Of a DNA stretch of 64,000 nt, positions 19,091 through 27,897 are shown piece after piece. Below the pieces are notes generated by a model. That model was not told the origin of the DNA, did no database searches, and saw only the letters and a program-made list of their open reading frames with translations. Position numbers and translations under genes: made by a program. Source of the DNA: CAZTTH01 sp964615975 (GTDB taxonomy: Bacteria > Verrucomicrobiota > Lentisphaeria > JABSQK01 > JAJFLO01); contig CAZTTH010000012.1 in NCBI GenBank assembly GCA_964615975.1, positions 24,233 through 88,232 on the forward strand, written 5' to 3'. The stretch's first letter is position 1. Every line of letters starts with the position of its first letter.

Positions 19091-19510
19091 TCAAAGATTC
19101 AGGTTGAATGGAGTGATGGGGCTGTTGTCATCGTCGTCAGAATGGTTGGCAGTCTGATTATCTTCGCTTGGGGCCCGTTTGATGATATTGGCTTTGATGC
19201 CGAACTCTTCGGCGTTTTGATGGAGGAATTCTCCCAACTCCCGGTTGCCGGTGGCGCGTTGGTAGGATTCGGCCATTAACAGCAGGGATTGAAAGACATG
19301 GATCGCCATTTCATGCTGCATCATCTCCCGGGTCCAAAGATCGAAGCGAACGGTGTTTTTCCTGGTGTCATCCCACAACGAAATCATGACGGATTTAGTC
19401 GCTTTCATCTCTTTGGTATGATCGCCGTCGGCCTGCCATTCAATGCGTTCGGGGGCGTTGTTATTATCCAGATGAATGGTGATAGTGATGGAGGCGGTTT
19501 TGCTTGGCAT
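19091..19510 (-). CDS. gldC: GldC-family protein
   Basis: 139 residues from ATG 19510. The stretch ITIHLDNNNAPERIEWQADG, then a KSVMISLWDDTRKNTVRFDL segment, LWTREMMQHEM and LLLMAESYQRATG follows GldC, a small protein linked to gliding in Bacteroidetes, along its whole length; a short acidic tail is added. Its biochemical function is not established, and no other gld genes are in the window, so a gliding role cannot be inferred. It is the last gene of a leftward group after the transsulfuration gene, 34 bases downstream of that stop. The frame continues upstream to a TTG at 19588 inside the neighbour; the ATG agrees better with GldC. Confidence 0.85.
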   Translation of the reverse strand: MPSKTASITITIHLDNNNAPERIEWQADGDHTKEMKATKSVMISLWDDTRKNTVRFDLWTREMMQHEMAIHVFQSLLLMAESYQRATGNRELGEFLHQNAEEFGIKANIIKRAPSEDNQTANHSDDDDNSPITPFNLNL

Positions 19511-19544
19511 TTCGGTTAGGGGTATGATATAAGAGGGGCTGGAG

Positions 19545-20699
19545 TTAATGACCGGGATGGATTTTATCGATGGTTTCGTTAAAGTCAAGGATTAAATCTT
19601 GAATATCTTCAATGCCAATTGAAAAACGCACCAATCCGTCATTGATCCCCACCTTTTCCCTCTGCGCGCGCGGGATCGAGGCGTGAGTCATGGAAGCGGG
19701 ATGCGATACCAGTGATTCCACGGCGCCCAGGCTTTCCGCCAGGCTGAATATCCCAAACTTCGATACCAGCCTTTTGGTTTCTTCAAGGGTGAGGCGAAAA
19801 TTGACAGTGACGATCCCGGAGCCGCCGCTCATTTGTTTCATTGCCAGGGGGTATTGAGGATGGGAGGGGAGATGGGGATACCGCACGGACTCGACCAGCG
19901 GGTGTGATTCGATGATACTGGCGAAGGTCATGGCATTATCATGGTGCTTTTTCATTCTCAATGGCAGGGTCTTGATCCCCTTTGATATCAACCAGGAATC
20001 GAAGGGCGAGGGATTCAGTCCCAGTGCTTTTTGCGCGAAAATCATTTTCTGATTCCAATCATCGGCATTGGTCGCAACCACACCGCCCAGGCAGTCTGAA
20101 TGTCCATTAATGTATTTTGTGGTGCTGGATAAGGAGAGGTCAGCTCCCAGGTCAAGCGGTTTCTGGAATACCGGTGTCGCGAAGGTATTATCAACAAGCA
20201 CGATGGCGCCAACTGATTTGGCAACTGCCGAGATGGCGTCAATATCAATGATTTTCAGCAGGGGATTGGTCGGTGATTCGAGCCATACCATGGTGGGGCG
20301 TCGATCTCTGATGATGTCATAGTTGTCCGGATTGCTGAAATCATAGTAATCGACAAATAATCCAAACTTGGTGAAGACCTTATCGAAGAGCCGATAGGCG
20401 CTGCCATAAATGTTTTCTTCCGCGACAATCAATTCTCCTTGTTTCAAGCTGGATACGACGGCGGTAATTGCTGCCATGCCGCTGGCAAACACCGTGGCGA
20501 AGCGGGCATTTTCAATATAGGCGATGGTCGCTGCCAGATTGGTAAAATTAGGATTGCCTGAACGGGTATAATCATAACCGCGCGTGACTCCCGGTTCGAT
20601 CTGCTCGAATGTCGAGGTGGCATAAATGGGCGGGATAACCGCCCCGGTATTAGCCTCCGGATCCTGTCCGATGTGGATGACCGCGGTCGCCAGTTTCAT
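19545..20699 (-). CDS. Cystathionine gamma-synthase/lyase family PLP enzyme
   Basis: 384-residue PLP enzyme of the Cys/Met metabolism family. Landmarks: YDYTRSGNPNFTNL (43-56), FASGMAAITAV, ESPTNPLLKI (141-150), VDNTFATP (169-176), and the Schiff-base lysine K195 in SSTTKYINGHSD; the C-terminal VGINDGLVRFSIGIED block is also standard. The family includes MetB, MetC, cystathionine gamma-lyase and methionine gamma-lyase, and sequence alone does not decide between them; close spacing of substrate residues was not analysed. Start ATG 20699 is one base after the stop of azoR, so the genes are translated from one message. Confidence 0.92.
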   Translation of the reverse strand: MKLATAVIHIGQDPEANTGAVIPPIYATSTFEQIEPGVTRGYDYTRSGNPNFTNLAATIAYIENARFATVFASGMAAITAVVSSLKQGELIVAEENIYGSAYRLFDKVFTKFGLFVDYYDFSNPDNYDIIRDRRPTMVWLESPTNPLLKIIDIDAISAVAKSVGAIVLVDNTFATPVFQKPLDLGADLSLSSTTKYINGHSDCLGGVVATNADDWNQKMIFAQKALGLNPSPFDSWLISKGIKTLPLRMKKHHDNAMTFASIIESHPLVESVRYPHLPSHPQYPLAMKQMSGGSGIVTVNFRLTLEETKRLVSKFGIFSLAESLGAVESLVSHPASMTHASIPRAQREKVGINDGLVRFSIGIEDIQDLILDFNETIDKIHPGH

Positions 20700-20700
20700 G

Positions 20701-21330
20701 TCAGAATTTCAGAGCCAGTTGGCGCGCTTTGTCGATGGCGGTATTGCGTGCCGCGATGGCGCCATCCGGTCCGCCGGCCAGGGTCGGTTGAACCAGGATG
20801 GAGTGGATGGCGGTAAACCCGATGAATCTGAGAATCAATTCCATATAGGCCTTCTGCATGTCAAAGGCAGCGGAACTGGCGTTATCATGGTATTCACCGC
20901 CGCGGGCGTTTATCACCGCCACCGGTTTGCCAGTGACTAATCCGGTATAGCCGGTTTCAGGACTGAAGGAGAAGGTATATCCGGGCTGGACGATAATATC
21001 GAAATATTGCTTGAGCCGGTAGGGGATGCCAAAATTCCACATCGGCACAGAAAATACATATTTATCGGCAGCCAGAAAATGATGGATTATTTTTTCCACC
21101 GCGTCCCATGCCTGCCGCTCTTCAGGCGAGTGGGTCAGGCCATTCAAAATGACGTATTTGGCTTGAACCTTCAAGCCATCGAAGCTGGGCAGATCGGCAG
21201 TGAAGATATCGAGAGTTTCGATGGTGTCCTGGGGATGGGTTTTCGCGTAGCTTTCCAGAAAGGCATTGGCGACAGCGCGGGCATGTGAACGATCGCGCGG
21301 TGATGCTTGGAGATATAAGATTTTGCTCAT
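20701..21330 (-). CDS. azoR: FMN-dependent NADH:quinone/azo reductase
   Basis: 209-residue flavodoxin-fold enzyme of the AzoR/AcpD family, a homodimeric FMN oxidoreductase that reduces quinones and azo compounds and is usually tied to thiol or electrophile stress. Diagnostic pieces are ILYLQASPRDRSHARAVANA (phosphate loop), FSVPMWNFGIPYRLKQYFD, GYTFSFSPETGYTGLVTGK and the AVINARGGEY motif near the flavin. It is in a leftward operon between yceI (34 bases upstream) and the transsulfuration gene (one-base gap). Genes with AzoR and YceI neighbours are common elsewhere, but a shared pathway is not shown. Confidence 0.93.
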   Translation of the reverse strand: MSKILYLQASPRDRSHARAVANAFLESYAKTHPQDTIETLDIFTADLPSFDGLKVQAKYVILNGLTHSPEERQAWDAVEKIIHHFLAADKYVFSVPMWNFGIPYRLKQYFDIIVQPGYTFSFSPETGYTGLVTGKPVAVINARGGEYHDNASSAAFDMQKAYMELILRFIGFTAIHSILVQPTLAGGPDGAIAARNTAIDKARQLALKF

Positions 21331-21364
21331 GATATATTAGCGATAATTTTAAGGTTGGAATTGA

Positions 21365-21952
21365 TTATTTTGCCACGGCTTCACAGTTCACGGATATTTC
21401 CACTTCCTCGCCGACCATCACCCCGCCGGCTTCGATGACCTTATTCCAGGTCAGGCCATACTCGGTGCGGTTGATGATGGTTCCGGCTTCAATGCCGAGG
21501 CGTTTTTTGCCCCAGGGATCAGTAATCGGTCCATTCAACGTGAAAGGCAGCACTAATTCTTTGGTAACCCCATGCATGGTGAAGGGGCCGATCATCACAT
21601 CTTTCCCATCGCGTTTTTCAACTTTTTCAATCTTATAAGTGATGACCGGGTATTTCTCAATGTCGAAAAAATCAGCAGAGCGCAAATGGTCGTCGCGTTT
21701 GCTGTTACCGGTATCAATACTGCTGACTTTGACTTCAGCATCCGCTGATTTGAATTTGCCTTGATCGTCCAGGACCAGGGTGCCATTGAAATCATTGAAT
21801 TTGCCTTTTACCTTGCTGATGACCAAATGTTGCACCGCGAATCCGATTTCCGCATGGGATTTATCGATGACATAGGTTTCATCCGCCAGTCCCTGCCATC
21901 CGGCCAACAGGCATAAGGTTGCGATGAGACACAGTTTTTTGCGTGTAAACAT
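21365..21952 (-). CDS. YceI-family lipocalin-like secreted protein
   Basis: 195 residues beginning with a signal peptide (basic MFTRKK, hydrophobic core, cleavage likely around residue 22-24 near GLADE), so periplasmic. The mature part follows the YceI family: YVIDKSHAEIGFAVQHL, KVKGKFNDFNGTLVLD, SIDTGNSKRDDHLRSADFFD, YPVITYKI and RLGIEAGTIINRTEYGL. The fold is a lipocalin-like barrel that in studied members binds an isoprenoid-type lipid. Strong ribosome site AGAGGAG lies eight bases before the ATG, the best in this operon. First gene of the yceI-azoR-transsulfuration-gldC group. Confidence 0.93.
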   Translation of the reverse strand: MFTRKKLCLIATLCLLAGWQGLADETYVIDKSHAEIGFAVQHLVISKVKGKFNDFNGTLVLDDQGKFKSADAEVKVSSIDTGNSKRDDHLRSADFFDIEKYPVITYKIEKVEKRDGKDVMIGPFTMHGVTKELVLPFTLNGPITDPWGKKRLGIEAGTIINRTEYGLTWNKVIEAGGVMVGEEVEISVNCEAVAK

Positions 21953-22157
21953 GGGATTTACTCCTCTTTTGGATAGGGGTTGAAAGGATAAGGGTTGGTT
22001 AAATAAATTTGCTATAATTAGATAACTGCAAGTTCGCCAAGTTCAAGTAGAAATCAGAGCAGACAAACTGGAATTCCTGATCCGGCTTGAACTGAAGCAA
22101 TGCTCAAATTATTTCATCATCAATAAGGACATGGGGATGATGATTGTGGATTATACG

Positions 22158-24185
22158 CTATTCTGGCGGCAATAATTCCTGAATCGCGAGAATCACCTTT
22201 TCGGTTGTAAAGGGTTTCTCAATCAGGGGTATTTTGTGAGCTTGGATGATTTCACTGGAAGTTCGGTTGGGAGCATTGCCGGACATGGCGATGATTCTTG
22301 CCTGGGGATTTATCCGGCGAATGACGACAATGGCGCTGGCGCCATCCATAATTGGCATCGATAAATCAATCAGGACGAGTGCAATCTCTTTCATTTGTTG
22401 CGCGTAGAGCGCGAGTCCGTCGGCGCCATTGACGCCGATGATGACCTTATACCCACTCGATTCCAATGTCTCCTTGACGATCTGACAGACGGTTGACTCA
22501 TTGTCAACCACCAAAATAAGTTCACCATTTCCCCGTGGCAGCACTTTGTAGGCATCCATCTGGGACGTGGTTTCTTCTTCATTGACAGCAGGCAAAATAA
22601 TGTGAAATACCGTCCCTTCGCCGACTTTGCTTTTGCATTCGATAAAGCCGCGATGGTTTTTGATTATATCAGTAACCACGGAAAGACCCAACCCGGTTCC
22701 ATGTCCCTCGGCTTTGGTGGTGAAAAAGGGATCAAAAATTTTATCAAGAATTTCCTGGGGAATTCCGGTGCCGGTATCGGCAATCGAGGTGAAGACATAA
22801 TTTCCGGGTTTAATGCCCGAATGGAGTTCCGCGTAATTGGCATCAATCACAGTGTTTTCCGCGGCGATGGTTAACTGACCGCCTGTGGGCATGGCATCCC
22901 GGGCATTGATGCATAGATTCATGAGGGTTTGATGAATTTGTGTGGTATCGCCTTTGATCGGCCAGAGTTTGTCCTTGATAACCAATTCCACTTCAATGTT
23001 CTCTGGAAAGGTATTTCTCGTCATGGTGACGACATCCTGAATGAGCAGTTTAAGCTGGATGATCTGGCGATTATTTCCTTTAATCCCCCGGACGAAGGTC
23101 AGGATTTGTTTGACCAGCTCGCTGCCATGGAGCGCATTTTTTCCGATCATTTCGACCAGTCGGGCGCGGGTTTCCGCGTCAATATCGGTTTTCATTAAAT
23201 CGCAGCTCAAGGTTATGGGTAATAACATGTTGTTGAGATCATGAGCGATCCCGCCGGCCAGGGTTCCCAGAATATCCAGCCGTTGTGAGCGGTGCAATTG
23301 CAATTCGAATGCTTTCTTTTTGGTGATATCGGTGTTCACCATCAGGATCGCATCGATGAATGGCATATCATCGCCCATCAGTGTCCAGCGGCTGTCGACA
23401 ACCAGGACTTTTCCGGTGGCGGTTATTTGATGCAATTCACCAAACCATTCGCGGTGCGACTTGACCGCGCGTTGTGCTTCTTCAAAACGGTCATTATCAG
23501 CTTTGTCAACGAGATTCAGGATGGAATCAGGAGCGGGATGATTTTCATCCCACTCATACATGAGTTCTGCGCCTTTGTTCCAATAAATGAGTTGATTGTC
23601 ATGATTTACAACCATGATGGAATCGCGGGAAATATCCAGCAGCAATGCCTGTTGGCGAATGCGTTTATTGGCATTATGATGGGCTTCGATTTCCTGACGC
23701 AATAAATTGGTGGTATTGGTTAAATCCGCGGTGCGTTTGGCAACCCGATCCTCAAGGTGCTTCTTTTCCGCCTGCAATTCCAGATAGAGGTGGCGGAGGT
23801 TCAAGTGGGTGTTGACTCGGGCCAGAACTTCAGAGAGTTGAAAGGGTTTGGTGATATAATCAACCCCGCCCGAGGTGAATGCTTTTACTTTATCTTCGGC
23901 CTCAGTAAGGGCGGTGAGAAAGATGATTGGGATATGGCGGGTGCTGTCATTTTCCTTGATCCGTTGGCAGACATCATAGCCACTCATTTCCGGCATGTTG
24001 ATATCGAGGAGAATGAGATCGGGAGGCTTCTGGCATGCGGCGCGGATAGCGGTATTACCATCCTGAACACTGCGGACTTTAAATCCTTGCTGTTTTAGTA
24101 TGTCTGATAACAACTTTAAATTATCGATGGTGTCATCGACAATCATAATATCCCAGGTTTTGGTTCTTTTAGGGGTCTCAATCAT
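22158..24185 (-). CDS. Soluble hybrid histidine kinase (REC-PAS-HisKA-HATPase-REC)
   Basis: 675 residues with no membrane helix. Order: receiver domain 10-130 with phospho-acceptor D61 (LILLDINMP) and switch lysine in ITKPFQ; a coiled linker 132-180; a PAS-like domain about 180-290; HisKA with H315 in GGIAHDLNNMLLPI; HATPase with N427 (NLCINARDAM), DTGTGIP and GTGLGL; a second receiver about 555-675 with D607 (LVLIDLSMP). The H-box HDLNN is that of kinases related to NtrB/HATPase-type, not the SHELRTP class of its neighbour. It overlaps the end of the upstream sensor gene by eight bases, so an incoming phosphate signal from that sensor to the N-terminal receiver is a natural reading. Confidence 0.93.
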   Translation of the reverse strand: MIETPKRTKTWDIMIVDDTIDNLKLLSDILKQQGFKVRSVQDGNTAIRAACQKPPDLILLDINMPEMSGYDVCQRIKENDSTRHIPIIFLTALTEAEDKVKAFTSGGVDYITKPFQLSEVLARVNTHLNLRHLYLELQAEKKHLEDRVAKRTADLTNTTNLLRQEIEAHHNANKRIRQQALLLDISRDSIMVVNHDNQLIYWNKGAELMYEWDENHPAPDSILNLVDKADNDRFEEAQRAVKSHREWFGELHQITATGKVLVVDSRWTLMGDDMPFIDAILMVNTDITKKKAFELQLHRSQRLDILGTLAGGIAHDLNNMLLPITLSCDLMKTDIDAETRARLVEMIGKNALHGSELVKQILTFVRGIKGNNRQIIQLKLLIQDVVTMTRNTFPENIEVELVIKDKLWPIKGDTTQIHQTLMNLCINARDAMPTGGQLTIAAENTVIDANYAELHSGIKPGNYVFTSIADTGTGIPQEILDKIFDPFFTTKAEGHGTGLGLSVVTDIIKNHRGFIECKSKVGEGTVFHIILPAVNEEETTSQMDAYKVLPRGNGELILVVDNESTVCQIVKETLESSGYKVIIGVNGADGLALYAQQMKEIALVLIDLSMPIMDGASAIVVIRRINPQARIIAMSGNAPNRTSSEIIQAHKIPLIEKPFTTEKVILAIQELLPPE

Positions 24186-27100
24186 TTTTTACCTTGGTAA
24201 CTAATGAGGATATTTTTTTATAATCATACTTGGCAGCCAAATGTCTCAAGCTGCCGGCGATGTGGGGATGATCGGGAGTTATCTTATCGATAAGCTGCAT
24301 GACCCAGTCGGTGTCCGCGTAGTCCGAGGCGGTGCGCATATCCGCCAACCATTGGGCCGATAGAACGGTCAATGCTTTTGGTGAAATGATGGTAGTCGAT
24401 TCCTGGCGTATGCCGCTGAGTGTGCTGGAGAACTCTTTTTCATACTCATAGGAGATATCCAGATGGGTTGCCAGCATGGTGAAAATTTGCTCTTCCTGAA
24501 AGGGTTTGGCAAGCACGTCGTCGCATCCGCAGGAAAGGATATAATCACGATTGTCATCGAAGGCGCCCGCAGTAAGGGCAATGATCAGGATACTGGCGCT
24601 TCGCGGTGATTTTTTTATGATCTTGGTGGCGGTGAATCCATCCATGATTGGCATTCGCATGTCCATGAAGATCAAATCGGGCAACCATTCATTGACAATT
24701 TCTATGGCTTCTTCTCCATGAATCGCTTCTTTGACGATGAAGCCCACATTATTTAACATCAGAGTGAGTAATTTGCGATTTTCAGCGCGATCTTCTGCGA
24801 CCAGGATCTTTGCCGGCTTTTGTCCTTCCGCCAGGCCAATCACGCGATAGTTTGACAGAGGAGATTGGGGGGTGAGCTGAGCGACCGATTCGACAATTAT
24901 ATCAAATCGGATTTTGGTTCCTTCGTTCATTTTGCTCTGTACGCTAATATCCCCTCCCATCAAATTCACATATTCCCGGCAAATGGGAAGTCCCAAGCCG
25001 GAACCCAGGGTTGATTTATTACTGATCTCCATCTGCGCGAACGGTTGAAATAAGGTTTTCAAATCGTTGGGAGCAATACCAGATCCAGTATCTCTGATTT
25101 CAAAAACCAGATGATATTTTGTGGCTATCATACTGGTAAGGGCGCTGATGGCAACATGAATTTCCCCATTTTCAGTAAATTTCAAGGCGTTATCGATAAG
25201 ATTAACCAATACTTGACGGAGTTTAATGGCATCAGCGCGCACCTGCCGCGGCACGGTTGGTTCTCGTTTGATCACCAGTTCGAGACCCTTTTCTGCCAGA
25301 CGTTGTGCGAACATGTTCTCAATCGTGTCGATCAATCGGTACAAGTCGAAGTTCTCATATTTCAACTCCATTTGTCCGGCTTCGATTTTAGACATCTCCA
25401 ATACTCCGTTGATCAGGGTGAGTAAATGCTCGCCGCTCCGATTGATGACTTTCAGGTTATCCTTGTGGGCACTGGTCAGCGAGGTATCGCGTGCCATCAG
25501 GGATGAAAATCCGATGATCGCATTGAGTGGTGTCCGCAATTCATGGCTCATATGGGCAATAAAGGCGCTTTTGGTTTTGTTCGCGATTTCTGCTTGTTCC
25601 TGGGATCGTTTCAATGCTGCTTCCGTCGTTTTGCGAGTGGTAATATCGCGGATAAAAGCGCTGAAGATAGATTTGTCCCCGGTTTTTAACGGGGTTATTG
25701 ACAATTCGACGGTGATTTCATGACCGCTGGCATGCATTGCCTGCATTTCGATCTGTTTATCCAAAACCGATCCGATGCCGGTTTTAAGGTAATAATCCAA
25801 ACCGGTAAGATGCGCATCGCGAAAGCGCTCAGGTATGATGAACCTTACCAATGGTTTGCCAATCACTTCGTCCGCGCGCCATCCGAAAATAATTTCAGCT
25901 TTGCGATTCCAGTCGATGATCAAATCATCCGCATCGATACTGATGACCGCGTCAAGGGCATTGTTGATGAGGAACCGGGTTCGTTGTTCATTTAATTTCA
26001 AGGTTGCATCGGTCTGTCTTTTAACGGTGATATCACGAACATAAGCGCAGAACATGAGAGCATGATCATTCCCCAAAGGAATAATAATCACTTCCACAGG
26101 GAACTGTTTGCCGTGGGAATTGGTTGCGGTCGTTTCCATGCGGTTTTTGTTGGTTTGACCGGGAACTTCGGACTCCACATTGGTTAAATGAATTTTAGAT
26201 TCATTAGCCCAGCTCGGCAGGTCAACAAACAAACTGAATCGTTTGCCCATGGCTTCATCCTTGGACCAGCCAAAAATCGCTTGCGCTGCGGTATTCCAGC
26301 CGCAAATCACCCCTTCAGCGTTCACCGTGATCACCGCGTCGAAGGCGCCATCGATGATCAAGCGGGACTGACTTTCAGTTCGCGTCAAAGCTTCAGTTGA
26401 TTGTTGCAGCACCTGGAGATCATCCTCAAGGGTATGCTTCGTACGCTCCTGTGCCATTTCCCGTTCATGTGCCTGATCGGCAATCGTCCTGAGGCGAAAA
26501 GCAACCATTCCCAATCCCATCAAACCCAATACGATCATGGCGGCTGAGAGCAGATTGGAATTCTCATGCCTGGTGGTATTGGCTGCCATTTTCGGAGACA
26601 ATGAACGACTGACGGTGATAACTCCGCCCACATCACCCACCTTCCAATCTTTTTTGGGAGATTGTGGATGAGTGTTATGGCAATCGAGACATTGGCTTTT
26701 CATGATATCAGCGAGGGCGTAACGAACAAAGGAATTCCCATCGATTTTTTCGATTTGATAGTAGGAAGAATCCGGGTTTGCGTTTATATGATTCAGGGCG
26801 TTCTGCTCGAATTCATCCTGAGGTCCTCCCTCCTCATGTCGCCAGGGAAAGGGGTAGTGGCTGTAAATTCGGATGGGGCCTTCATTCATGGTCCGGGTAA
26901 TGAAGTTGCCAAGCCGCATGGTCATGGTTGCCGGTAAGGGGATGGCATGGGGATGGCGATAATAATCATGGCTGACATTGATGTTCAATGGTTGCAGCCT
27001 GGCAATAACTTCCGAGCTGTAAATGCTGCGAAATTCGGAAAGTATCCGGCATTGCATTTCCGCAATCTGTAACGCCCGAGATTCCTGTTCCCATTGTTGC

Positions 27101-27222
27101 GTCATGCGGGTGTTCCAGATTATTCCAAGCACTCCAGCGATGCTGCAACCAAGAAAGCAGGCAGTCAAAATCTTTAATCGTATGCTGATTGGCGATTTAT
27201 TTTGTTTACAATGGGGGTCCAT
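24178..27222 (-). CDS. Membrane hybrid histidine kinase with CxxCH (Tll0287-like) sensor
   Basis: About 1014 residues from ATG 27222 (a GTG at 27267 would add 15). Membrane helices near 16-36 and 223-243 bracket a periplasmic domain of the DUF3365/Tll0287-like kind, which ends in the c-type heme motif CLDCH (C178, C181, H182). Then a linker, two PAS domains (about 288-400, 416-530), HisKA with H560 in SHELRTPLNAIIGF, HATPase with GLGLPICREYV, a receiver with FMDMRMPIMDG, and a short helical tail. The sensor domain class is associated with heme and redox or gas sensing; ligation of heme here is inferred from the motif. Co-transcribed with the soluble hybrid kinase (eight-base overlap) and divergent from the porin-flavin-regulator locus. 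Confidence 0.92.
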   Translation of the reverse strand: MDPHCKQNKSPISIRLKILTACFLGCSIAGVLGIIWNTRMTQQWEQESRALQIAEMQCRILSEFRSIYSSEVIARLQPLNINVSHDYYRHPHAIPLPATMTMRLGNFITRTMNEGPIRIYSHYPFPWRHEEGGPQDEFEQNALNHINANPDSSYYQIEKIDGNSFVRYALADIMKSQCLDCHNTHPQSPKKDWKVGDVGGVITVSRSLSPKMAANTTRHENSNLLSAAMIVLGLMGLGMVAFRLRTIADQAHEREMAQERTKHTLEDDLQVLQQSTEALTRTESQSRLIIDGAFDAVITVNAEGVICGWNTAAQAIFGWSKDEAMGKRFSLFVDLPSWANESKIHLTNVESEVPGQTNKNRMETTATNSHGKQFPVEVIIIPLGNDHALMFCAYVRDITVKRQTDATLKLNEQRTRFLINNALDAVISIDADDLIIDWNRKAEIIFGWRADEVIGKPLVRFIIPERFRDAHLTGLDYYLKTGIGSVLDKQIEMQAMHASGHEITVELSITPLKTGDKSIFSAFIRDITTRKTTEAALKRSQEQAEIANKTKSAFIAHMSHELRTPLNAIIGFSSLMARDTSLTSAHKDNLKVINRSGEHLLTLINGVLEMSKIEAGQMELKYENFDLYRLIDTIENMFAQRLAEKGLELVIKREPTVPRQVRADAIKLRQVLVNLIDNALKFTENGEIHVAISALTSMIATKYHLVFEIRDTGSGIAPNDLKTLFQPFAQMEISNKSTLGSGLGLPICREYVNLMGGDISVQSKMNEGTKIRFDIIVESVAQLTPQSPLSNYRVIGLAEGQKPAKILVAEDRAENRKLLTLMLNNVGFIVKEAIHGEEAIEIVNEWLPDLIFMDMRMPIMDGFTATKIIKKSPRSASILIIALTAGAFDDNRDYILSCGCDDVLAKPFQEEQIFTMLATHLDISYEYEKEFSSTLSGIRQESTTIISPKALTVLSAQWLADMRTASDYADTDWVMQLIDKITPDHPHIAGSLRHLAAKYDYKKISSLVTKVKND

Positions 27223-27689
27223 TTGAGATTTTACCGTTAATATCGTTGCGAATATAACTTTGGACACAATATATAAAAGATTGATAGCAAATATATAAAA
27301 AGCGGGATCGAAACGATATTTTCAATTGATGGGAAGCCCGAGTTGAATAACCACCATCAGAGAAAAAGGCGTGATGGAATGCGGAATTTCAATCACTGAA
27401 AACTGATAACGAATTACTCTTGATCATGGGCATTTCATCTGATTCAGCCATTGACAGTCCTCTCCAGCATAAGAAAAAAATTAATGAAAATGGGTTTGTA
27501 TTTAATGCAACCTTACGATTTATTTAGCATTCCTTTGATTTATATATAAAACAAATAGCAGCATAATAAATCAAATGTTCGATGTAATTGTTTTTACGCA
27601 GTAAATTGGCTGGTGAAACAACAACGGATGAAATCAGGGATTACATGGCAGGCTGTGATCAATTGTTCAATCAAAAAAATTGGGGATGG
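27223..27689. other. Gene-free divergent spacer between hybrid kinase and porin leader
   Basis: AT-rich region holding the divergent promoters for the sensor kinase and the porin group. Just upstream of the kinase, AATATATAAAA occurs twice (around 27268-27300). No open reading frame of note and no convincing sigma-70 box pair was found. Confidence 0.4.
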
Positions 27690-27727
27690 AAAGGAGGTGG
27701 GATGAGATGACAATTCATAACGATTAA
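27690..27727 (+). promoter_or_regulatory. Candidate leader peptide MTIHND with ideal Shine-Dalgarno
   Basis: AAAGGAGGTG (27690-27699) is a ten-base perfect complement of the usual 16S rRNA 3' end, far stronger than nearly all other ribosome sites in this window. Nine-base optimal spacing from its GGAGG core leads to ATG 27707, which encodes only MTIHND before TAA (27725-27727). A second ATG at 27702 gives M-R-stop. The stop codon ends exactly one base before the first base of a folded element (27728-27836). This is the layout of a translated leader that controls downstream expression. Confidence 0.5.
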
Positions 27728-27836
27728 GGCTCTCGCAACCCATCATTGATCACGAAATGTTCGTGATCAAGTCTATCTCTGGGCATCAGGGATAATTTCG
27801 ATTGAATTGCAAGAGCCGCAATTACTCTAATTGCGG
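27728..27836 (+). promoter_or_regulatory. Structured 5' leader: three-way junction plus hairpin upstream of porin
   Basis: Closing stem GGCTCTCGCAA (27728-27738) with TTGCAAGAGCC (27807-27817), ten of eleven pairs. It encloses hairpin 1 TTGATCACGAA/TTCGTGATCAA with a 3-base loop (27746-27770, perfect 11 bp) and hairpin 2 TATCTCTG/CAGGGATA (27774-27794, one G-U pair). A further perfect 9-bp hairpin CCGCAATTA/TAATTGCGG with loop CTC lies at 27816-27836, sharing two bases with the closing stem, so the two helices compete at their edge. No T-run follows, so it is not a simple terminator. It lies about 60 bases before the porin start. Confidence 0.6.
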
Positions 27837-27897
27837 AATGGAATTCATCAATCGTATTTCACTTAATCTTATTCAGTAACATTCAAGGAGAATGGAG

